DNA from: Mesorhizobium amorphae | GTDB taxonomy: Bacteria; Pseudomonadota; Alphaproteobacteria; Rhizobiales; Rhizobiaceae | DNA length: 64,000 nt | Direction: 5' to 3' | Assembly: GCA_003240775.1 (NCBI GenBank) | Contig: QFNI01000017.1 | Location: forward strand, 1-64,000 | Shown: positions 63,569 through 64,000 of the stretch, piece after piece | Layout: each line of letters begins with the position of its first letter | How positions within the stretch are numbered: position 1 is the first letter of the stretch | Made by a program: the position numbers and the translations under genes | The notes under the pieces: model-generated | What the model was told of the DNA's origin: nothing | Seen by the model: the letters and a program-made list of their open reading frames with translations, nothing else | Database searches by the model: none

Positions 63569-64000
63569 ATGCCCGATCCCGAGAGCCCCCTCCTCCTGGG
63601 CGCAAGCCCGGAGGAGGCGAAGGTCTTCTGCATCGTCCTGCACGGCCGAACGCAGACGCCCGAGGATATGGAGGAGCAGGTGGTGGGCCGGCTTCACGCG
63701 CCGGACACAGCCTTCCTGCTTCCCCGCGCGCCCGGCCGAAGCTGGTATGCGGCGCGCGCCGTGGACCCCTTGACCGCCCAGACCAAAACCGAGCTTGAGG
63801 CTGCGGTCGCCCGCGTCCACGCTCTGCGGGCCGATTGGGAGCGCCGGGCGGGCAGGGAGATGCCCCTGCTGATCGCCGGCTTCAGCCAGGGAGCATGTCT
63901 TTCGCTCGAATACGCCATGCGGCACGGCCCCTGGCGCGGCGCGCTCGCCTGCCTCACGGGCTGCCGCGTGGGACGCGCCACGCCGGAGCAACCCTTCGCC
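63569..64000 (+). CDS. Phospholipase/carboxylesterase family hydrolase (MhqD-like), 3' end outside the window
   Basis: First 144 codons; the gene continues past the right edge. Alpha/beta hydrolase of the carboxylesterase/phospholipase group: FCIVLHGRTQTPEDM near the N-terminus and nucleophile motif GFSQGA. It begins 8 bases after the VOC dioxygenase stop, so both are co-transcribed. The Bacillus MhqD/MhqO pair is the best-known similar arrangement; the role here may be hydrolysis of a ring-cleavage or quinone adduct product. Confidence 0.85.
   Translation, partial: MPDPESPLLLGASPEEAKVFCIVLHGRTQTPEDMEEQVVGRLHAPDTAFLLPRAPGRSWYAARAVDPLTAQTKTELEAAVARVHALRADWERRAGREMPLLIAGFSQGACLSLEYAMRHGPWRGALACLTGCRVGRATPEQPFA

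Overview
The window is dense, GC-rich bacterial chromosome or megaplasmid. It is packed with catabolic operons, overlapping stop/start codons and divergent regulator/target pairs. ABC importers of the Liv, Pot, Dpp and Lsr types, the pcaIJ/pcaF/pcaR arrangement, a complete AI-2 (Lsr) uptake locus and long intergenic inverted repeats together suggest an alphaproteobacterium, most likely Hyphomicrobiales (Phyllobacteriaceae/Rhizobiaceae-like). That placement is inference. I see no tRNA, rRNA, CRISPR array, insertion sequence or prophage, and no gene-free stretch longer than 300 bases.

Layout. (1) 1-6097, minus strand: end of a dipeptide-type binding protein, an MlrC-like M81 metallopeptidase, a PLP-dependent decarboxylase-like enzyme, a GntR/FCD regulator and a gamma-glutamyltransferase homologue. 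This looks like a peptide or gamma-glutamyl-compound catabolic locus. (2) 6301-17717: a LysR regulator divergent from an operon of aldehyde dehydrogenase, M19 dipeptidase homologue with an altered metal site, an unrecognised 779-residue protein, an LDH2-family oxidoreductase and a Liv-type importer. (3) 17849-26771: an AI-2 quorum-signal uptake locus, with lsrR-lsrK-lsrG on the minus strand and lsrA-lsrC-lsrD-lsrB on the plus strand. LsrB keeps all six AI-2 ligands. No lsrF is present; a class II aldolase-like gene occupies the end of the operon. (4) 26781-38139: two polyamine-type ABC importers back to back, with a nitrilase-superfamily amidase, an XRE-cupin regulator, a PuuB-like FAD oxidase and a cupin. 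(5) 38176-41654: pcaIJ-pcaF divergent from pcaR, the last steps of the beta-ketoadipate pathway. (6) 41749-64000: an aromatic-degradation island with two Liv importers, a two-component flavin monooxygenase, a single-component FAD phenol monooxygenase, two intradiol dioxygenases, maleylacetate reductase, two related LysR regulators, and at the right edge a VOC ring-cleaving dioxygenase plus a carboxylesterase (MhqO/MhqD-like).

How the genes work together. Regions 5 and 6 read as one route: an aromatic compound is imported by the Liv systems and hydroxylated to a dihydroxy- or trihydroxybenzene. The ring is opened by an intradiol dioxygenase to maleylacetate, which is reduced to 3-oxoadipate, activated by PcaIJ and thiolysed by PcaF to succinyl-CoA and acetyl-CoA. 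Region 6 looks like two diverged copies of one module (binding protein, LivG-F-H-M, then catabolic enzymes ending in a flavin monooxygenase, with a LysR nearby). Related ATAGC/GCTAT half-sites lie in front of the SDR operon and at both LysR start codons.

Main points for a second look: the class II aldolase in the lsr operon, the first intradiol dioxygenase lacking one iron-binding tyrosine, the unknown 779-residue protein coupled to a variant M19 protein, and the shared LysR-type operators.
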